Shown one piece after another: positions 8,265-17,650 of a DNA stretch of 64,000 nt. The stretch lies in assembly GCF_014280235.1 (NCBI RefSeq), contig NZ_CP047940.1, positions 1,116,001 to 1,180,000 of the forward strand. The letters run 5' to 3'. A program made the position numbers and the translations under genes. The DNA comes from Cyanobium sp. NS01. Its GTDB lineage: Bacteria > Cyanobacteriota > Cyanobacteriia > PCC-6307 > Cyanobiaceae. The notes beneath the pieces are model-generated. The model was not told the origin of the DNA. It saw nothing but the letters and a program-made list of their open reading frames with translations, and did not search any database. Numbering within the stretch: the first letter of the stretch is position 1; every line of letters begins with the position of its first letter.

Positions 8265-9230
8265 TCAGTAGCGGAGGCTGAGACGACGCACCAGCCACTG
8301 GGCTAACACGTTGACGAGGAAGGTGAGCACCATCAGCACCAGGGCCGCATACATCAGAGCCGACACCTGGATGCCGCTCGCCTCCCCGAACTGGTTGGCA
8401 AGCATCGCCGCAATCGTGTTGCCCGGAGCCAGCAGCGAAAAGCTGAAGTTGAGGGCATTGCCGATGATCATGGTCACGGCCATGGTTTCCCCCATGGCGC
8501 GGCCCAGGGCAAGCATCACCCCGCCGGTGATGGCCGAGACGGCCGCCGGCAGGATCACGCTGGTGATGGCCCCCCAGCGGGTGGTGCCTACCCCGTAGGC
8601 CCCCTGGCGCAGTTCCACCGGCACCTGGTTGAGGGCATCGCGGGAGATCGCGGTGATGATCGGCAGGATCATCACCACCAGGATCAGGATCGCTGGGGCC
8701 ATGCCTGGCCCGCGCGGCACGGTGTCGAACAACGGAGACCAGCCCAGCAGGCCGTGGAGGAGATTCAGGGCCGGCCGGATGGCCGGCTCCATCACGAAGA
8801 TGGCCCAGAGGCCCAGCACCACCGAGGGGATGGCGGCCAGGAGCTCCACCATCAGACCCACGGCGTTGCGCACGAACGTCGGCACCAGGTCTTCGGTGAT
8901 GAAGATCGCCGTGCCCACGCCGAGGGGAACGGCGATCAGCAGGGCCAGCAGCGAGCTCACCAGCGTGCCGTAGATGGCGATCAGGGCGCCGTACTGATCG
9001 TTGACCGGATCCCAGGCCGAGGTGGTGAGGAAACGCAGTCCGAAGGCCTGGATGGCGTCCTGGGAGCCCCGCAGCACCACGATGAAGATGCCCAGCAGGG
9101 CAATGGCCACCACCGAGGCCAGGCAGAGGGTGAGCTGGCGGAAACCGATGTCCACCAGCTTGTCTGAGGGGGGTCGGCGGCGCAGCGTGAAGGCGTCGTC
9201 GCTGGCTATGGGGGGCACGGCTGCGGTCAT
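8265..9230 (-). CDS. pstC: PstC, phosphate ABC transporter permease
   Basis: 321 residues with about six membrane helices, the first near residues 32-55. It is paired with PstA in the phosphate importer. The EAA loop reads ELRQGAYGVGTTRWGAITSV, and the segment GLWAIFVMEPAIRPAL before it matches PstC proteins. It is the first gene of the pstCAB operon. The upstream gap to the divergent dnaK gene carries a candidate Pho box at 9305-9324, about 75-95 nt before this start, consistent with induction by phosphate starvation through PhoB. Confidence 0.95.
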   Translation of the reverse strand: MTAAVPPIASDDAFTLRRRPPSDKLVDIGFRQLTLCLASVVAIALLGIFIVVLRGSQDAIQAFGLRFLTTSAWDPVNDQYGALIAIYGTLVSSLLALLIAVPLGVGTAIFITEDLVPTFVRNAVGLMVELLAAIPSVVLGLWAIFVMEPAIRPALNLLHGLLGWSPLFDTVPRGPGMAPAILILVVMILPIITAISRDALNQVPVELRQGAYGVGTTRWGAITSVILPAAVSAITGGVMLALGRAMGETMAVTMIIGNALNFSFSLLAPGNTIAAMLANQFGEASGIQVSALMYAALVLMVLTFLVNVLAQWLVRRLSLRY

Positions 9231-9304
9231 GGCGATCCGGGCGCGCTGTGGTCAGTCCACGGGCGGTCCGGTCCCCAGGAATGTACGAAGCGCTCCCTGC
9301 CGGT

Positions 9305-9324
9305 GCATTAAGTCGTGATTAACG
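9305..9324 (-). promoter_or_regulatory. candidate Pho box upstream of pstC
   Basis: On the minus strand two half-sites, GTTAATCA and CTTAATGC, are spaced with an 11-bp period (TTAAT cores 11 bp apart). Cyanobacterial Pho boxes consist of tandem 8-bp PyTTAAPyPy-like repeats separated by 3 bp, so spacing and core agree although the 3' bases of each repeat diverge. The site lies in the 148-nt gap between divergent pstC and dnaK. Its AT-rich core stands out in GC-rich surroundings. Binding by PhoB is inferred. Confidence 0.5.
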
Positions 9325-9378
9325 CCGGCCAGCCCGGTAGTTTTGGGGCGCCACAGGGGTGACGGGGCCGCGCAGTTC

Positions 9379-11805
9379 ATGGGTCGCATCGTCGGCATCG
9401 ACCTCGGGACCACCAATTCGGTGGTGGCGGTGCTGGAGGGCGGCCGTCCGGCGGTGATCGCCAGCGCCGAGGGCAGCCGCACCACCCCCTCGGTGGTGGG
9501 CTTCAACCGCGACCAGGAGCTGCTGGTGGGGCAGCTGGCGCGGCGGCAGCTGGTGCTCAATCCCCGCAACACCTTTGCCAACCTCAAGCGCTACGTGGGG
9601 CGCCGCTGGGACGAGCTCGAGGAATCGAGCCTGGGCGTGCCCTACACGATCCGCGCCAACGACCAGGGCAACGTGCGGGTGGTGTGCCCCGCCACCGAGC
9701 GCGAGTACGCGCCGGAAGAACTGGTGGCCAGCGTCCTGCGCAAGCTGGTGGACGATGCCGCCACCTACCTCGGTGAGCCGGTGGAGGCGGCCGTGATCAC
9801 CGTGCCCGCCTACTTCAATGACGCCCAGCGCCAGGCCACCCGCGACGCCGGCCGCCTGGCGGGCATCAGCGTGGAGCGGATCCTGAACGAGCCCACGGCG
9901 GCGGCGCTGGCCTACGGCTTCGATCGCTCCGCCGTGAAGCGGGTGCTGGTGTTCGACCTCGGCGGCGGCACCTTCGACGTGTCGGTGCTGCGGATCGCCC
10001 AGGGGGTGTTCGATGTGAAGGCCACCAGCGGTGACACCCAGCTGGGCGGTAACGACTGGGACCGCCGCATCGTGGACTGGCTGGCCGATGGCTTCCAGCA
10101 GGAGCACGGCCTCGACCTGCGCCGTGACCGCCAGGCCCTGCAACGCCTCACCGAGGCGGCGGAGAAGGCCAAGATGGAGCTCAGTGGGGTCCAGAGCACG
10201 CCCATCTCGCTCCCCTTCATCGCTACGGGCTCCGACGGCCCGCTGCACATTGAAACCAGCCTGGAGCGCCGCCGTTTCGAGGCCCTCTGCCCCGATCTGC
10301 TGGATCGGCTGCTGCGCCCGGTGCAGCGCGCCCTGCGCGATTCCAGCCTGGCCGCCGATGAGATCGACGACGTGGTGCTGGTCGGGGGCTCCACCCGCAT
10401 GCCGATGGTGCAGGAGATGGTGCGCACCCTGGTGCCGCGGGAGCCCTGTCAGTCGGTGAATCCCGATGAGGTGGTGGCGATCGGCGCCGCGGTGCAGGCC
10501 GGCATCCTCACCGGTGAGCTGCGCGACCTGATGCTCAACGACGTGACGCCCCTCGGTCTGGGTCTGGAGACGATCGGCGGCGCCATGAAGGTGCTGATCC
10601 CACGCAACACGTCGATCCCGGTGCGCAAGAGCGACCTGTTCAGCACCTCGGAGGCGAACCAGAACTCCGTGGAGATCCACGTGCTGCAGGGGGAGCGGCA
10701 GATGGCCGCCGACAACAAGAGTCTCGGCCGCTTCCGCCTCTCCGGCATCCCGCCGGCTCCCCGCGGAGTGCCCCAGGTGCAGGTGTCGTTCGACATTGAC
10801 GCCAACGGCCTGCTGCAGGTGTCTGCCACTGACCGCACCACGGGCCGCCAGCAGAGCGTGAGCATCCAGGGAGGCTCCAACCTCAGCGAGGAGGAGATCG
10901 CCCGGCTGCTGCAGGAGGCTGAGGAGAAGGCGGCGGAGGACAGGCGCAAGCGCTCCGCACTCGACCGCCGCAACAAGGCCCTCACCCTGATCGCCCAGGC
11001 GGAGCGGCGGCTGCGGGATGCCTCTGTGGAACTGGGCCCCTACGGTGCCGAGCGCCAGCAGCGGGCTGTGGAGCTGGCTCTGCGCGACGTGCAGGACCTG
11101 ATGGCCCTGGAGCAGAGCGGCAGCAGCGATGTCGGGGAGCTGGAGCTGGCTGTCAGCCAACTGCAGGAGGCCGTGTACGCCCTGAACCGGCGCCTGCTCA
11201 GCGAGCGTCGCAGTGAGCAGGGTCCGCTGCAGGGCCTCAAGAACACCCTGGGCTCGCTCAAGGATGAGCTGTTTGCCGACGATGACGACTGGGATGACTG
11301 GAGTCGGCCGGGCAGTGACCCCTGGGCCATGCCCGCCGGCCGTTCCCGTGGTGGTTACGACAACCTGGGCTCGCCAGGCCGCAATCAACGCGATCGGGGC
11401 TACGGCTACAGCGAACCCGGCTACGACGACCGCAGCTACACCGACCGCAGCTATGCCGAGCCCGGTTACGGCGACCGCAGCTCTGCCGCCAGCGGCTATG
11501 GAGATCGGGGCTACGGCCGTGGTGAGCAGCCAATGGGCTACTCAGGCTCTGATCAGCTTGACCTGGACGACCAGAGGGCCGACGTCCAGAGGGATGACGA
11601 CCGCTGGGATGAGGATCGCTGGGATGGTGCCAGGGGTGGTGCCAGGGGTGGTCGGTCAGACGATCCAGACCTCGATCTGAACCGGCCCCGCTCGCGTCCT
11701 GCCCAGCCAGCGGACCCCACCGGCCGGGGCTCCTTCCAGGGCGCCTCCCGCCAGGGAAGGCCTGTCTCCCGGGTGCCCGATGACGATCCCTGGGCTGACG
11801 GCTGA
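9379..11805 (+). CDS. dnaK: DnaK-type Hsp70 chaperone with long disordered tail
   Basis: 808 residues from ATG 9379 (MGRIVGIDLGTTNSVV). The ATPase domain covers about residues 1-370, with VFDLGGGTFDVSVL and VVLVGGSTRMPMV. The substrate-binding domain follows (DVTPLGLGLETIGG), then the helical lid to about residue 620. The usual short EEVD-like end is replaced by about 185 residues of low complexity. This tail has Asp-rich patches (FADDDDWDDW), repeats of GYxDRSY type at about 673-719, and Arg/Gly/Asp segments. Cyanobacteria carry several DnaKs. The long tail and the DnaJ gene 5 nt downstream resemble the thylakoid-associated DnaK3/DnaJ3 pair, an inference from organisation. Confidence 0.95.
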   Translation: MGRIVGIDLGTTNSVVAVLEGGRPAVIASAEGSRTTPSVVGFNRDQELLVGQLARRQLVLNPRNTFANLKRYVGRRWDELEESSLGVPYTIRANDQGNVRVVCPATEREYAPEELVASVLRKLVDDAATYLGEPVEAAVITVPAYFNDAQRQATRDAGRLAGISVERILNEPTAAALAYGFDRSAVKRVLVFDLGGGTFDVSVLRIAQGVFDVKATSGDTQLGGNDWDRRIVDWLADGFQQEHGLDLRRDRQALQRLTEAAEKAKMELSGVQSTPISLPFIATGSDGPLHIETSLERRRFEALCPDLLDRLLRPVQRALRDSSLAADEIDDVVLVGGSTRMPMVQEMVRTLVPREPCQSVNPDEVVAIGAAVQAGILTGELRDLMLNDVTPLGLGLETIGGAMKVLIPRNTSIPVRKSDLFSTSEANQNSVEIHVLQGERQMAADNKSLGRFRLSGIPPAPRGVPQVQVSFDIDANGLLQVSATDRTTGRQQSVSIQGGSNLSEEEIARLLQEAEEKAAEDRRKRSALDRRNKALTLIAQAERRLRDASVELGPYGAERQQRAVELALRDVQDLMALEQSGSSDVGELELAVSQLQEAVYALNRRLLSERRSEQGPLQGLKNTLGSLKDELFADDDDWDDWSRPGSDPWAMPAGRSRGGYDNLGSPGRNQRDRGYGYSEPGYDDRSYTDRSYAEPGYGDRSSAASGYGDRGYGRGEQPMGYSGSDQLDLDDQRADVQRDDDRWDEDRWDGARGGARGGRSDDPDLDLNRPRSRPAQPADPTGRGSFQGASRQGRPVSRVPDDDPWADG
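11395..11535 (+). repeat. Tyr/Asp/Arg-rich repeats in the dnaK tail
   Basis: The coding sequence repeats short units such as gaccgcagctac/t and gagcccggctac, giving peptides GYGYSEPGYDD, RSYTDRSYAEPGYGD and RSSAASGYGDRGYG. Units are imperfect and about 24-36 nt long. Confidence 0.6.
11626..11652 (+). repeat. 12-nt tandem repeat in dnaK
   Basis: The unit ggtgccaggggt occurs twice in direct succession (11626-11637 and 11638-11649), followed by a partial third copy. It encodes GARGGARGG in the tail of DnaK. Confidence 0.7.
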
Positions 11806-11810
11806 CTCCT

Positions 11811-12869
11811 GTGGCAGTGCGTTCCTCGGCCCCATCGGACTACTGGGCGGTGCTCGGCCTTGACCCGGGTGCCGATCTCCCCAGCCTGAAGCGAGCCTTC
11901 CGCGCCCAGGCCAGGCGTTTTCACCCCGATCTCAACGGCAACGACCCCAGCGCCGAGGAGAGCTTCAAGCTGGTCAACGAGGCCTATGCGGTGCTCTCCG
12001 ACCCCCGCCGCCGAGCGGCCTGGGAGCGAGGCGAAGACTCCGGAACGGCGGTGCCCACGGATCCCTTCGCCAGCGGCTTTCCGCGTTTCGAAACTTACCT
12101 CGAGGCGCTCTTCGGGCAGCGGCAGCGCTCTCGCTCCACTCCGTTCGATGACGGGGCATCGGGTGTTGACGCCACGTCGTCGGAACCCTTCGAGGAGGAG
12201 CCATTTGCGGAGGATGGCTTCGATGCCCACAGCGGCAGAGGCGATGCCGACGGCAGCGCTGACCCGGCGAGTGACTGGGGAGGGCCGGGCGGCTCCGTGA
12301 CGCCTTCGCCAGCCCCGCCGCCTCCGGTGCAGGCCAGCACGGATGCCGAGAGCACGGTGGTCCTCAGCCCCGAGCAGGCGCTGCACGGGGAGCGGGTGGA
12401 GCTGGAGTTGCCCGACGGCACCGCCGTGGAAGTGTGGACACCGGCCATGGCGGGCGATGGCTGGCGGCTGCGCCTGGAGGGCGTCGCCCCCGGCGGTGGG
12501 GATCACTTTCTGCAGCTGCGGGTGCGCACGGAGGAGGGGTTGCGCATCGATGGCCTGCGGGTGCAGTACAGCCTTGATCTCACTCCCGCCGAAGCGGCCC
12601 TGGGCTGTGTGGTGGTGGTGCCCACCCTGCGCGGCCCGGTAAAACTCACGGTGCCGCCCTGCTCGTCCAGTGGTCGGTTGCTGCGCTTGCGGGGCCGGGG
12701 AATGGAGCGGGGCGACCAGCGGGGCGACCAGCTGGTGGAGGTGCGCATCGTGCTGCCGGATCAACTGGCCGATGCGGAAGAGGCCCTCTATGGCCGCCTC
12801 CAGGAGCTGGCCGACCAGGCTGCCGAGGAGCCCGCTCAGGAGGCTTCCCAGGAATCAGGCGGGCGATGA
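11811..12869 (+). CDS. DnaJ-class co-chaperone
   Basis: 352 residues from GTG 11811. The N-terminal J-domain covers about residues 9-70 (YWAVLGLDPGADLPSLKRAF, with HPD in RRFHPDLNG and then FKLVNEAYAVLSDPRRR). It stimulates the ATPase of a DnaK partner. A 110-residue acidic, low-complexity linker replaces the Gly/Phe and zinc-finger regions. The C-terminal client-binding beta domain starts near residue 180 (VVLSPEQALHGERVEL) and includes LRLRGRGMERGDQRGDQLVEV. It is thus a type B/III J-protein. It lies 5 nt after dnaK, which strongly suggests a dedicated DnaK-DnaJ pair. Confidence 0.9.
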   Translation: MAVRSSAPSDYWAVLGLDPGADLPSLKRAFRAQARRFHPDLNGNDPSAEESFKLVNEAYAVLSDPRRRAAWERGEDSGTAVPTDPFASGFPRFETYLEALFGQRQRSRSTPFDDGASGVDATSSEPFEEEPFAEDGFDAHSGRGDADGSADPASDWGGPGGSVTPSPAPPPPVQASTDAESTVVLSPEQALHGERVELELPDGTAVEVWTPAMAGDGWRLRLEGVAPGGGDHFLQLRVRTEEGLRIDGLRVQYSLDLTPAEAALGCVVVVPTLRGPVKLTVPPCSSSGRLLRLRGRGMERGDQRGDQLVEVRIVLPDQLADAEEALYGRLQELADQAAEEPAQEASQESGGR

Positions 12870-12908
12870 GAGAGTGGAGCTCCTGCGCCCCTCCTCCCAG
12901 CTCCTCCC

Positions 12909-13382
12909 ATGCCGGTGCACGTGTTGCTCTTCGATCCCGGAACCGATCAGGAGGGGATCCATTCCCTCGAGATCAACGGCCGCACGGTGGTGCTGCTGTT
13001 CGAGGCCCGCGATGACGCCGAGCGCTATGCGGGTCTGCTGGAAGCCCAGGACTTCCCCGTGCCCTGTGTGGAGGCCCTCGAGCGACCTGAGATGGAGCAG
13101 TTCTGCCAGGAATCGGGTTATGAGGCCCGCTTCGTGCCCGTGGGCTTCCTGCCCCAGAGCCCGGAGGACCGGCTGCTGATCGCGCCGCCGGAGCGCAACA
13201 TGGACGTGACCACCTGGCAGGAGCAGACCGCCGCCGCCGGCGCCGTGGCCGCCTCGGAGGCCCCCCAAGCCTCCGGCCAGCAAGGTGCTGATCCTGCCGT
13301 TGAGCAGACCCCGGCCGAACCGATCAGCAGCGGCGATCCCGAGCTTGAGGCCTTTCGGCGCCAGCTGGAGGGCCTGCTGTGA
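12909..13382 (+). CDS. DUF3110 family protein
   Basis: 157 residues. The first 100 (PVHVLLFDPGTDQEGIHSLE, then VVLLFEARDDAERYAGLLEAQ) match the cyanobacterial and plastid DUF3110 family of small soluble proteins of unknown biochemical function. The last 50 residues are an Ala/Pro-rich tail. The stop overlaps the GTG start of murQ (GTGA), and the gene lies 39 nt after dnaJ, so the four plus-strand genes from dnaK to murQ may share a transcript. Confidence 0.85.
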   Translation: MPVHVLLFDPGTDQEGIHSLEINGRTVVLLFEARDDAERYAGLLEAQDFPVPCVEALERPEMEQFCQESGYEARFVPVGFLPQSPEDRLLIAPPERNMDVTTWQEQTAAAGAVAASEAPQASGQQGADPAVEQTPAEPISSGDPELEAFRRQLEGLL

Positions 13383-14314
13383 GTCCGGCCGCCGCCACGG
13401 GGGCCGATCGGGGCCATCTGCTCACCGAACAGGCCAATCCCCTCAGCGCCAGCCTTGATCAGCTCCCCACCGCCGAGCTCGTGGAGCTGTTCATCCACAA
13501 CGACCTCGAACCCCAGCGGGCGGTGGCCGCCGCCGCCGCTGCCCTCAGCAGCGCCATCGAGGCGATCACCGCCCGGTTGCGGGCCGGGGGGCGTCTCTTC
13601 TACCTGGGTGCCGGCACGTCCGGACGGCTGGGGGTGCTGGATGCGGCGGAGTGCCCGCCCACCTTCTGCAGCCCGCCGGAGCTGGTGCAGGGGGTGCTGG
13701 CAGGCGGCGCGCCGGCCCTGCTGCGCAGCTCCGAGGGGCTGGAAGACCTGGAAGACGCGGGCCGCAGCGATCTGCAGGCCCTGGGCTTCGGGCCCGGCGA
13801 CTGCCTGGTGGGAATTGCGGCCGGGGGCACCACCCCCTATGTGCTCGGCGGCCTGGCCCATGCTTCGGCCATCGGCGCCCTGGCCATCGCCATGGCCTGC
13901 GTGCCCGCCGACCAGGTGCCGATGCCCTGCAGCATCGACATCCGCCTGCTCACCGGCCCCGAGCTGCTGGCGGGCTCCACCCGCCTCAAGGCGGGCACGG
14001 CCACCAAGATGGCGCTCAACATCCTCTCCACCGGCGTGATGGTGCGCCTGGGCAAGGTGTACGGCAACCGCATGGTGGATGTGGCGGTGACCAACGCCAA
14101 GCTGGAGGACCGGGCCCTGCGCATCCTGCGCGACCTGGCCGGGGTGGAGCGCAGCGCAGGCATGACACTGCTGGAGCGCTCCGGCGGTTCCGTGAAACTG
14201 GCCCTGCTGATGCAGGCCGCTGGGCTGGAGGCCGCCGCTGCAGCCGAGGCCCTGGCGGCCCATGGGCCCAGCCTGCGCCGCACCCTCGCTGCCCTGGGAG
14301 CCACGTTGGGCTGA
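13379..14314 (+). CDS. murQ: MurQ, N-acetylmuramic acid 6-phosphate etherase
   Basis: 311 residues from GTG 13379. It cleaves the lactyl ether of MurNAc-6-phosphate to GlcNAc-6-phosphate and D-lactate in peptidoglycan recycling. SIS-domain features are clear: [20 protein letters not shown] near residue 75, the family sequence [34 protein letters not shown], and [17 protein letters not shown] near residue 203. The C-terminal helices end as in the family. Translationally coupled to the DUF3110 gene. It converges on mtnP with a 25-nt gap. Confidence 0.96.
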   Translation: MSPAAATGADRGHLLTEQANPLSASLDQLPTAELVELFIHNDLEPQRAVAAAAAALSSAIEAITARLRAGGRLFYLGAGTSGRLGVLDAAECPPTFCSPPELVQGVLAGGAPALLRSSEGLEDLEDAGRSDLQALGFGPGDCLVGIAAGGTTPYVLGGLAHASAIGALAIAMACVPADQVPMPCSIDIRLLTGPELLAGSTRLKAGTATKMALNILSTGVMVRLGKVYGNRMVDVAVTNAKLEDRALRILRDLAGVERSAGMTLLERSGGSVKLALLMQAAGLEAAAAAEALAAHGPSLRRTLAALGATLG

Positions 14315-14339
14315 GCAGACCCTGCAGCGGCCGGGGCGA

Positions 14340-15296
14340 TCAGCCGCTGAACGGCCCCCAGTAGGGGCTGGTGAACAGGTCCACGCGGCGGCGCGTTTCG
14401 GCGGGAACCTGCTCGGCCGGCGTCATCAGGGCATGACGCAGGGCCTGGTGAAAGCTGCTGCTGGGTCGCAGCTCGCCCACCCGCTCGGCCGCCAGCCGCA
14501 CGATCTGCTGGGCCAGGGCGGCATTGGAGCGCAGGTTGTCGATCACCAGCTCCACCGTCACCGAGGCGTGCTCCTGGTGCCAGCAGTCGTAGTCGGTCAC
14601 CATCGCCAGGGTGGCGTAGGCCATCTCGGCCTCGCGGGCCAGGCGGGCCTCGGTGTGGTTGGTCATGCCGATCACGCCGCAGCCCCAGCTGCGGTAGAGC
14701 TCGGACTCGGCCCGGGTGGAGAAGGCAGGCCCCTCCATGCACAGGTAGGTGCCGCCGCGGTGCATGTGGCGGCCCGGCGGCATCAGGCTGTCGCCCACAT
14801 CGGCCAGCAGGCGGCTGAGGGCGCCACAGAAGGGATCGGCCGCGGTCACATGGGCCACCACTCCCTCGCCGAAGAAGGTGAGGGGGCGCTGGTGGGTGCG
14901 GTCGATGAACTGATCGGGCACCATCATGTCGAGGGGCCGGAACTGCTCCTGCAGGGATCCCACCGCCGACACCGACAGGATCCAGCGCACGCCCAGCGAG
15001 CGCAGGGCCCAGAGGTTGGCCCGGTAGGGCACCTCGCTCGGCGTGAAGCTGTGGTGGCGGCCATGGCGGGCCAGGAACACCACCTCCAGGTCGTTGATGC
15101 GCCCAAGCCGCAGGCTGTCGGAGGTGGGGCCGAAGGGCGTCTCGACGCTGATCTCGCGCATGTCCTCCAGCCCGTCCATGGCGTAGAGGCCGCTGCCCCC
15201 CAGCACGCCGAGGCGGGCACGGCGCAGATCGGGAGCGGCGCTGGTGGGGGCCTGCTCGGCAGGGGCGGGGGTGGTGGTGATGGGGGGTGTTGGCAT
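14340..15296 (-). CDS. mtnP: MtnP-type S-methyl-5'-thioadenosine phosphorylase
   Basis: 318 residues from ATG 15296. It phosphorolyses methylthioadenosine, the by-product of polyamine synthesis, to adenine and methylthioribose-1-phosphate. Nucleoside phosphorylase motifs: [63 protein letters not shown] and [14 protein letters not shown]. The first 25 residues are Ala/Pro/Thr-rich and may be partly non-native; an internal start is possible. A purine nucleoside phosphorylase would be the close alternative. It is divergent from the cyclophilin gene. Confidence 0.93.
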   Translation of the reverse strand: MPTPPITTTPAPAEQAPTSAAPDLRRARLGVLGGSGLYAMDGLEDMREISVETPFGPTSDSLRLGRINDLEVVFLARHGRHHSFTPSEVPYRANLWALRSLGVRWILSVSAVGSLQEQFRPLDMMVPDQFIDRTHQRPLTFFGEGVVAHVTAADPFCGALSRLLADVGDSLMPPGRHMHRGGTYLCMEGPAFSTRAESELYRSWGCGVIGMTNHTEARLAREAEMAYATLAMVTDYDCWHQEHASVTVELVIDNLRSNAALAQQIVRLAAERVGELRPSSSFHQALRHALMTPAEQVPAETRRRVDLFTSPYWGPFSG

Positions 15297-15392
15297 CGGG
15301 GGCTTCGGGTGGGAGCCGCGCTCTGGCGGGCGGCGCAAACCGGCCCCATTGTCGTGCCGGCCCCATACAGTCGTGTTTTCAGCCATTCCCCC

Positions 15393-15833
15393 ATGACCAA
15401 AGCCCTGATGGAGACGGATGCCGGCAGCATCGAGCTCGAGCTCTTCGATGCCGACGCCCCGAACACCGTGGCCAACTTCACCAAGCTGGCCAAGGAGGGC
15501 TTTTACGACGGCCTCGCCTTCCACCGCGTGATCCCGGGCTTCATGGCCCAGGGTGGATGCCCCAACAGCCGTGATGGTGCCCCCGGCATGGCCGGCACCG
15601 GCGGCCCCGGCTACCACATCGACTGCGAGATCAACGGCCAGAAGCACAAGTCGGGCACCCTGGCCATGGCCCATGCCGGCAAGAACACCGGCGGCTCGCA
15701 GTTCTACATCTGCCATGAGGCCCAGCCCCACCTCGACGGCGTGCACACGGTGTTCGGCCACACCACCAACATGGATGTGGTGCAGGCCCTCAAGAACGGC
15801 AGCAAGATCAACAAGCTGACCATTCAGGACTGA
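15393..15833 (+). CDS. cyclophilin-type peptidyl-prolyl isomerase
   Basis: 146 residues from ATG 15393. It is a short, single-domain cytoplasmic cyclophilin without a signal peptide. Active-site and core segments are [47 protein letters not shown] and [18 protein letters not shown]. The equivalent of the catalytic Arg is in FHRVIPGF. It catalyses cis/trans isomerisation of Xaa-Pro bonds during folding. It ends convergent with ribBA, and a strong hairpin lies between them. Confidence 0.95.
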   Translation: MTKALMETDAGSIELELFDADAPNTVANFTKLAKEGFYDGLAFHRVIPGFMAQGGCPNSRDGAPGMAGTGGPGYHIDCEINGQKHKSGTLAMAHAGKNTGGSQFYICHEAQPHLDGVHTVFGHTTNMDVVQALKNGSKINKLTIQD

Positions 15834-15876
15834 GCTTGCCGCGCGACCGATCCGCTGCGGTCGCTGCCGGGCTCAG
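15830..15876. terminator. two-tier hairpin between convergent genes
   Basis: An outer stem, CTGAGC (15830-15835) with GCTCAG (15871-15876), encloses an inner 7-bp stem, GCGACCG (15843-15849) with CGGTCGC (15858-15864). It spans the short gap between the ends of the cyclophilin and ribBA genes and touches both stop codons. It lacks a T-tract, so a bidirectional structural terminator or mRNA 3'-end stabiliser is inferred. Confidence 0.45.
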
Positions 15877-17609
15877 CGCCAGACCAGAAAGGCCTCGGCC
15901 TGCAGCGGCAGCCCCGCCACACCGCCCCCCTGGAGCTCCGCCAGGGGGCGGTGCTGGCATTGCAGCTGGGCGCTGGGATGGGCCGTGCGCTGGGCATCGG
16001 GGGTGAGCAGCAGCGCCACGCTTTCGGTGTGGGGCCAGGCGGCCAGCCGGCGTAGAAGGTCGCTGATGCCCTGCTCCCGCAGGCCGTCTGCCCCCCTCCC
16101 TGAACTGAGCAGCAGAGCCAGGCCGGGCTGGTTCAGCAGGGCCAGCAGGCGGGGGTGCTCCTCGCGCCCCAGCAGCAGCCCCTGCTCCAGGGCCCAGGCC
16201 TGCAGATGGTCCAGCCGCTCCGACCGGGCGGCGTCCGGTCGTCCGCCTGACTCGTCGGCGACGCCACTCCAGGCCAGTACGGCGGTGAGCCCCAGGGGGC
16301 AGCTCGGCCCGTCTCCCATCAGGTGGCCGAGCTTGGAGCGCTTCACGGCCAGGTAGGCGGCGTTGTGGGTGCCGGGATCCATCACCAGGGGCACCCGGTC
16401 CACCACCTCCAGCCCATAGCCGCCCAGGCCGGCGATCTTGCGGGGGTTGTTGGTGATCAGCCGCAGCCGCTGCACACCCAGGTCGCTGAGGATCTGGGCG
16501 CCGACGCCGTAGTTGCGCAGGTCGGCGGGGAAGCCCAGCCGCTCGTTGGCCTCCACCGTGTCCAGGCCCGTGTCCTGAAGCGAGTAGGCCTTGAGCTTGT
16601 TGATCAGGCCGATGCCCCGGCCCTCCTGGCGCAGGTACACCACCACCCCTTCGCCGGCCTCCTCCAGCATCCGCAGGGCTGCCTCCAACTGGGGCCGGCA
16701 GTCACAGCGCAGGGAGCCGAAGGCATCGCCGGTGAGGCATTCGCTGTGCACCCGCACCAGCACGGGCGCGCTGGCCTGCTCGGGATGGCCCTTGACGATG
16801 GCCACATGCTCGCTGCCATCGAGCTCATTGCGGTAGCCGATCGCTCTGAACTCCCCGAAGCTGCTGGGCAGGGCGGCCTCGGCCTGACGGCGCACGAAGC
16901 GCTCCGTGTCGAGGCGGTAGCCGATCAGATCGGCGATGTTGATCAGGCGCAGACCATGGCGGCGGGCGTAGGCGGCCAGCTGGGGCAGCCGCGCCATCGA
17001 GCCATCGGCATTCTGGATTTCGCAGATCACTCCGGCGGGGTAGAGGCCGGCCAGCCGGGCCAGGTCGACGGCGGCTTCGGTGTGGCCCGCCCGCTTGAGC
17101 ACGCCCCCCTGGCGCGCCCGCAGCGGAAAGATGTGGCCCGGCCGGCGCAGGTCGCTGGGGCGGCTGCCGGGATGGATGGCCACCTGGATGGTGCGGGCCC
17201 GGTCATCGGCCGAGATGCCAGTGCTCACCCCGTTCTCCGGGCCGGCATCGACGCTCACGGTGAAGGCCGTCTGGTTCTCGTCGGTGTTGCGATCCACCAT
17301 CAGGGGCAGATCGAGGGCATCGAGGCGCTCGCCCTCCATGGCCAGGCAGATCAGGCCCCGCGCCTCGGTGGCCATGAAGTTGATCTGCTCGGGGGTGGCG
17401 AACTGGGCGGCGCAGATCAGGTCGCCTTCGTTTTCGCGGTTTTCGTCGTCCACCACCACGATCGACTCACCGTTGCGGATCGCGGCGAGGGCATCGGCGA
17501 TGGCATCGAAGCGGATGGCACCGGTCACGGTCGCCTCGGAGCTGGCGACGGATGGGTTGCTCAGGGCGGTCAACGGGGGCGGTCGGACCCAGGGGCCCGG
17601 TGCAATCAT
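15873..17609 (-). CDS. ribBA: RibBA, bifunctional riboflavin synthesis enzyme
   Basis: 578 residues. The N-terminal half is 3,4-dihydroxy-2-butanone-4-phosphate synthase: [19 protein letters not shown] near residue 50, then [29 protein letters not shown]. The second half is GTP cyclohydrolase II with zinc ligands in [17 protein letters not shown] and the catalytic RQEGRGIGL. Together they supply both precursors of riboflavin. About 150 residues follow the cyclohydrolase domain, without recognisable motifs. Such extensions occur in cyanobacterial RibBA. The first 30 residues are variable, so the start may lie a little downstream. Divergent from argC (41 nt). Confidence 0.96.
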   Translation of the reverse strand: MIAPGPWVRPPPLTALSNPSVASSEATVTGAIRFDAIADALAAIRNGESIVVVDDENRENEGDLICAAQFATPEQINFMATEARGLICLAMEGERLDALDLPLMVDRNTDENQTAFTVSVDAGPENGVSTGISADDRARTIQVAIHPGSRPSDLRRPGHIFPLRARQGGVLKRAGHTEAAVDLARLAGLYPAGVICEIQNADGSMARLPQLAAYARRHGLRLINIADLIGYRLDTERFVRRQAEAALPSSFGEFRAIGYRNELDGSEHVAIVKGHPEQASAPVLVRVHSECLTGDAFGSLRCDCRPQLEAALRMLEEAGEGVVVYLRQEGRGIGLINKLKAYSLQDTGLDTVEANERLGFPADLRNYGVGAQILSDLGVQRLRLITNNPRKIAGLGGYGLEVVDRVPLVMDPGTHNAAYLAVKRSKLGHLMGDGPSCPLGLTAVLAWSGVADESGGRPDAARSERLDHLQAWALEQGLLLGREEHPRLLALLNQPGLALLLSSGRGADGLREQGISDLLRRLAAWPHTESVALLLTPDAQRTAHPSAQLQCQHRPLAELQGGGVAGLPLQAEAFLVWR

Positions 17610-17650
17610 CCTTTATAAAGCCCGCACCACCTCTCCATCGGGGCTCCGCC

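Noticed and set aside
9319-11388. 689-codon open frame on the minus strand opposite dnaK
   Set aside because: Low-complexity His/Gln/Gly/Leu translation with no motif. It mirrors dnaK codon bias, and dnaK is unmistakable.
14324-14349. Hairpin GCAGCGGC/GCCGCTG between murQ and mtnP
   Set aside because: Stem is only 7 bp, overlaps the mtnP stop and has no T-run. Too weak to call a terminator.
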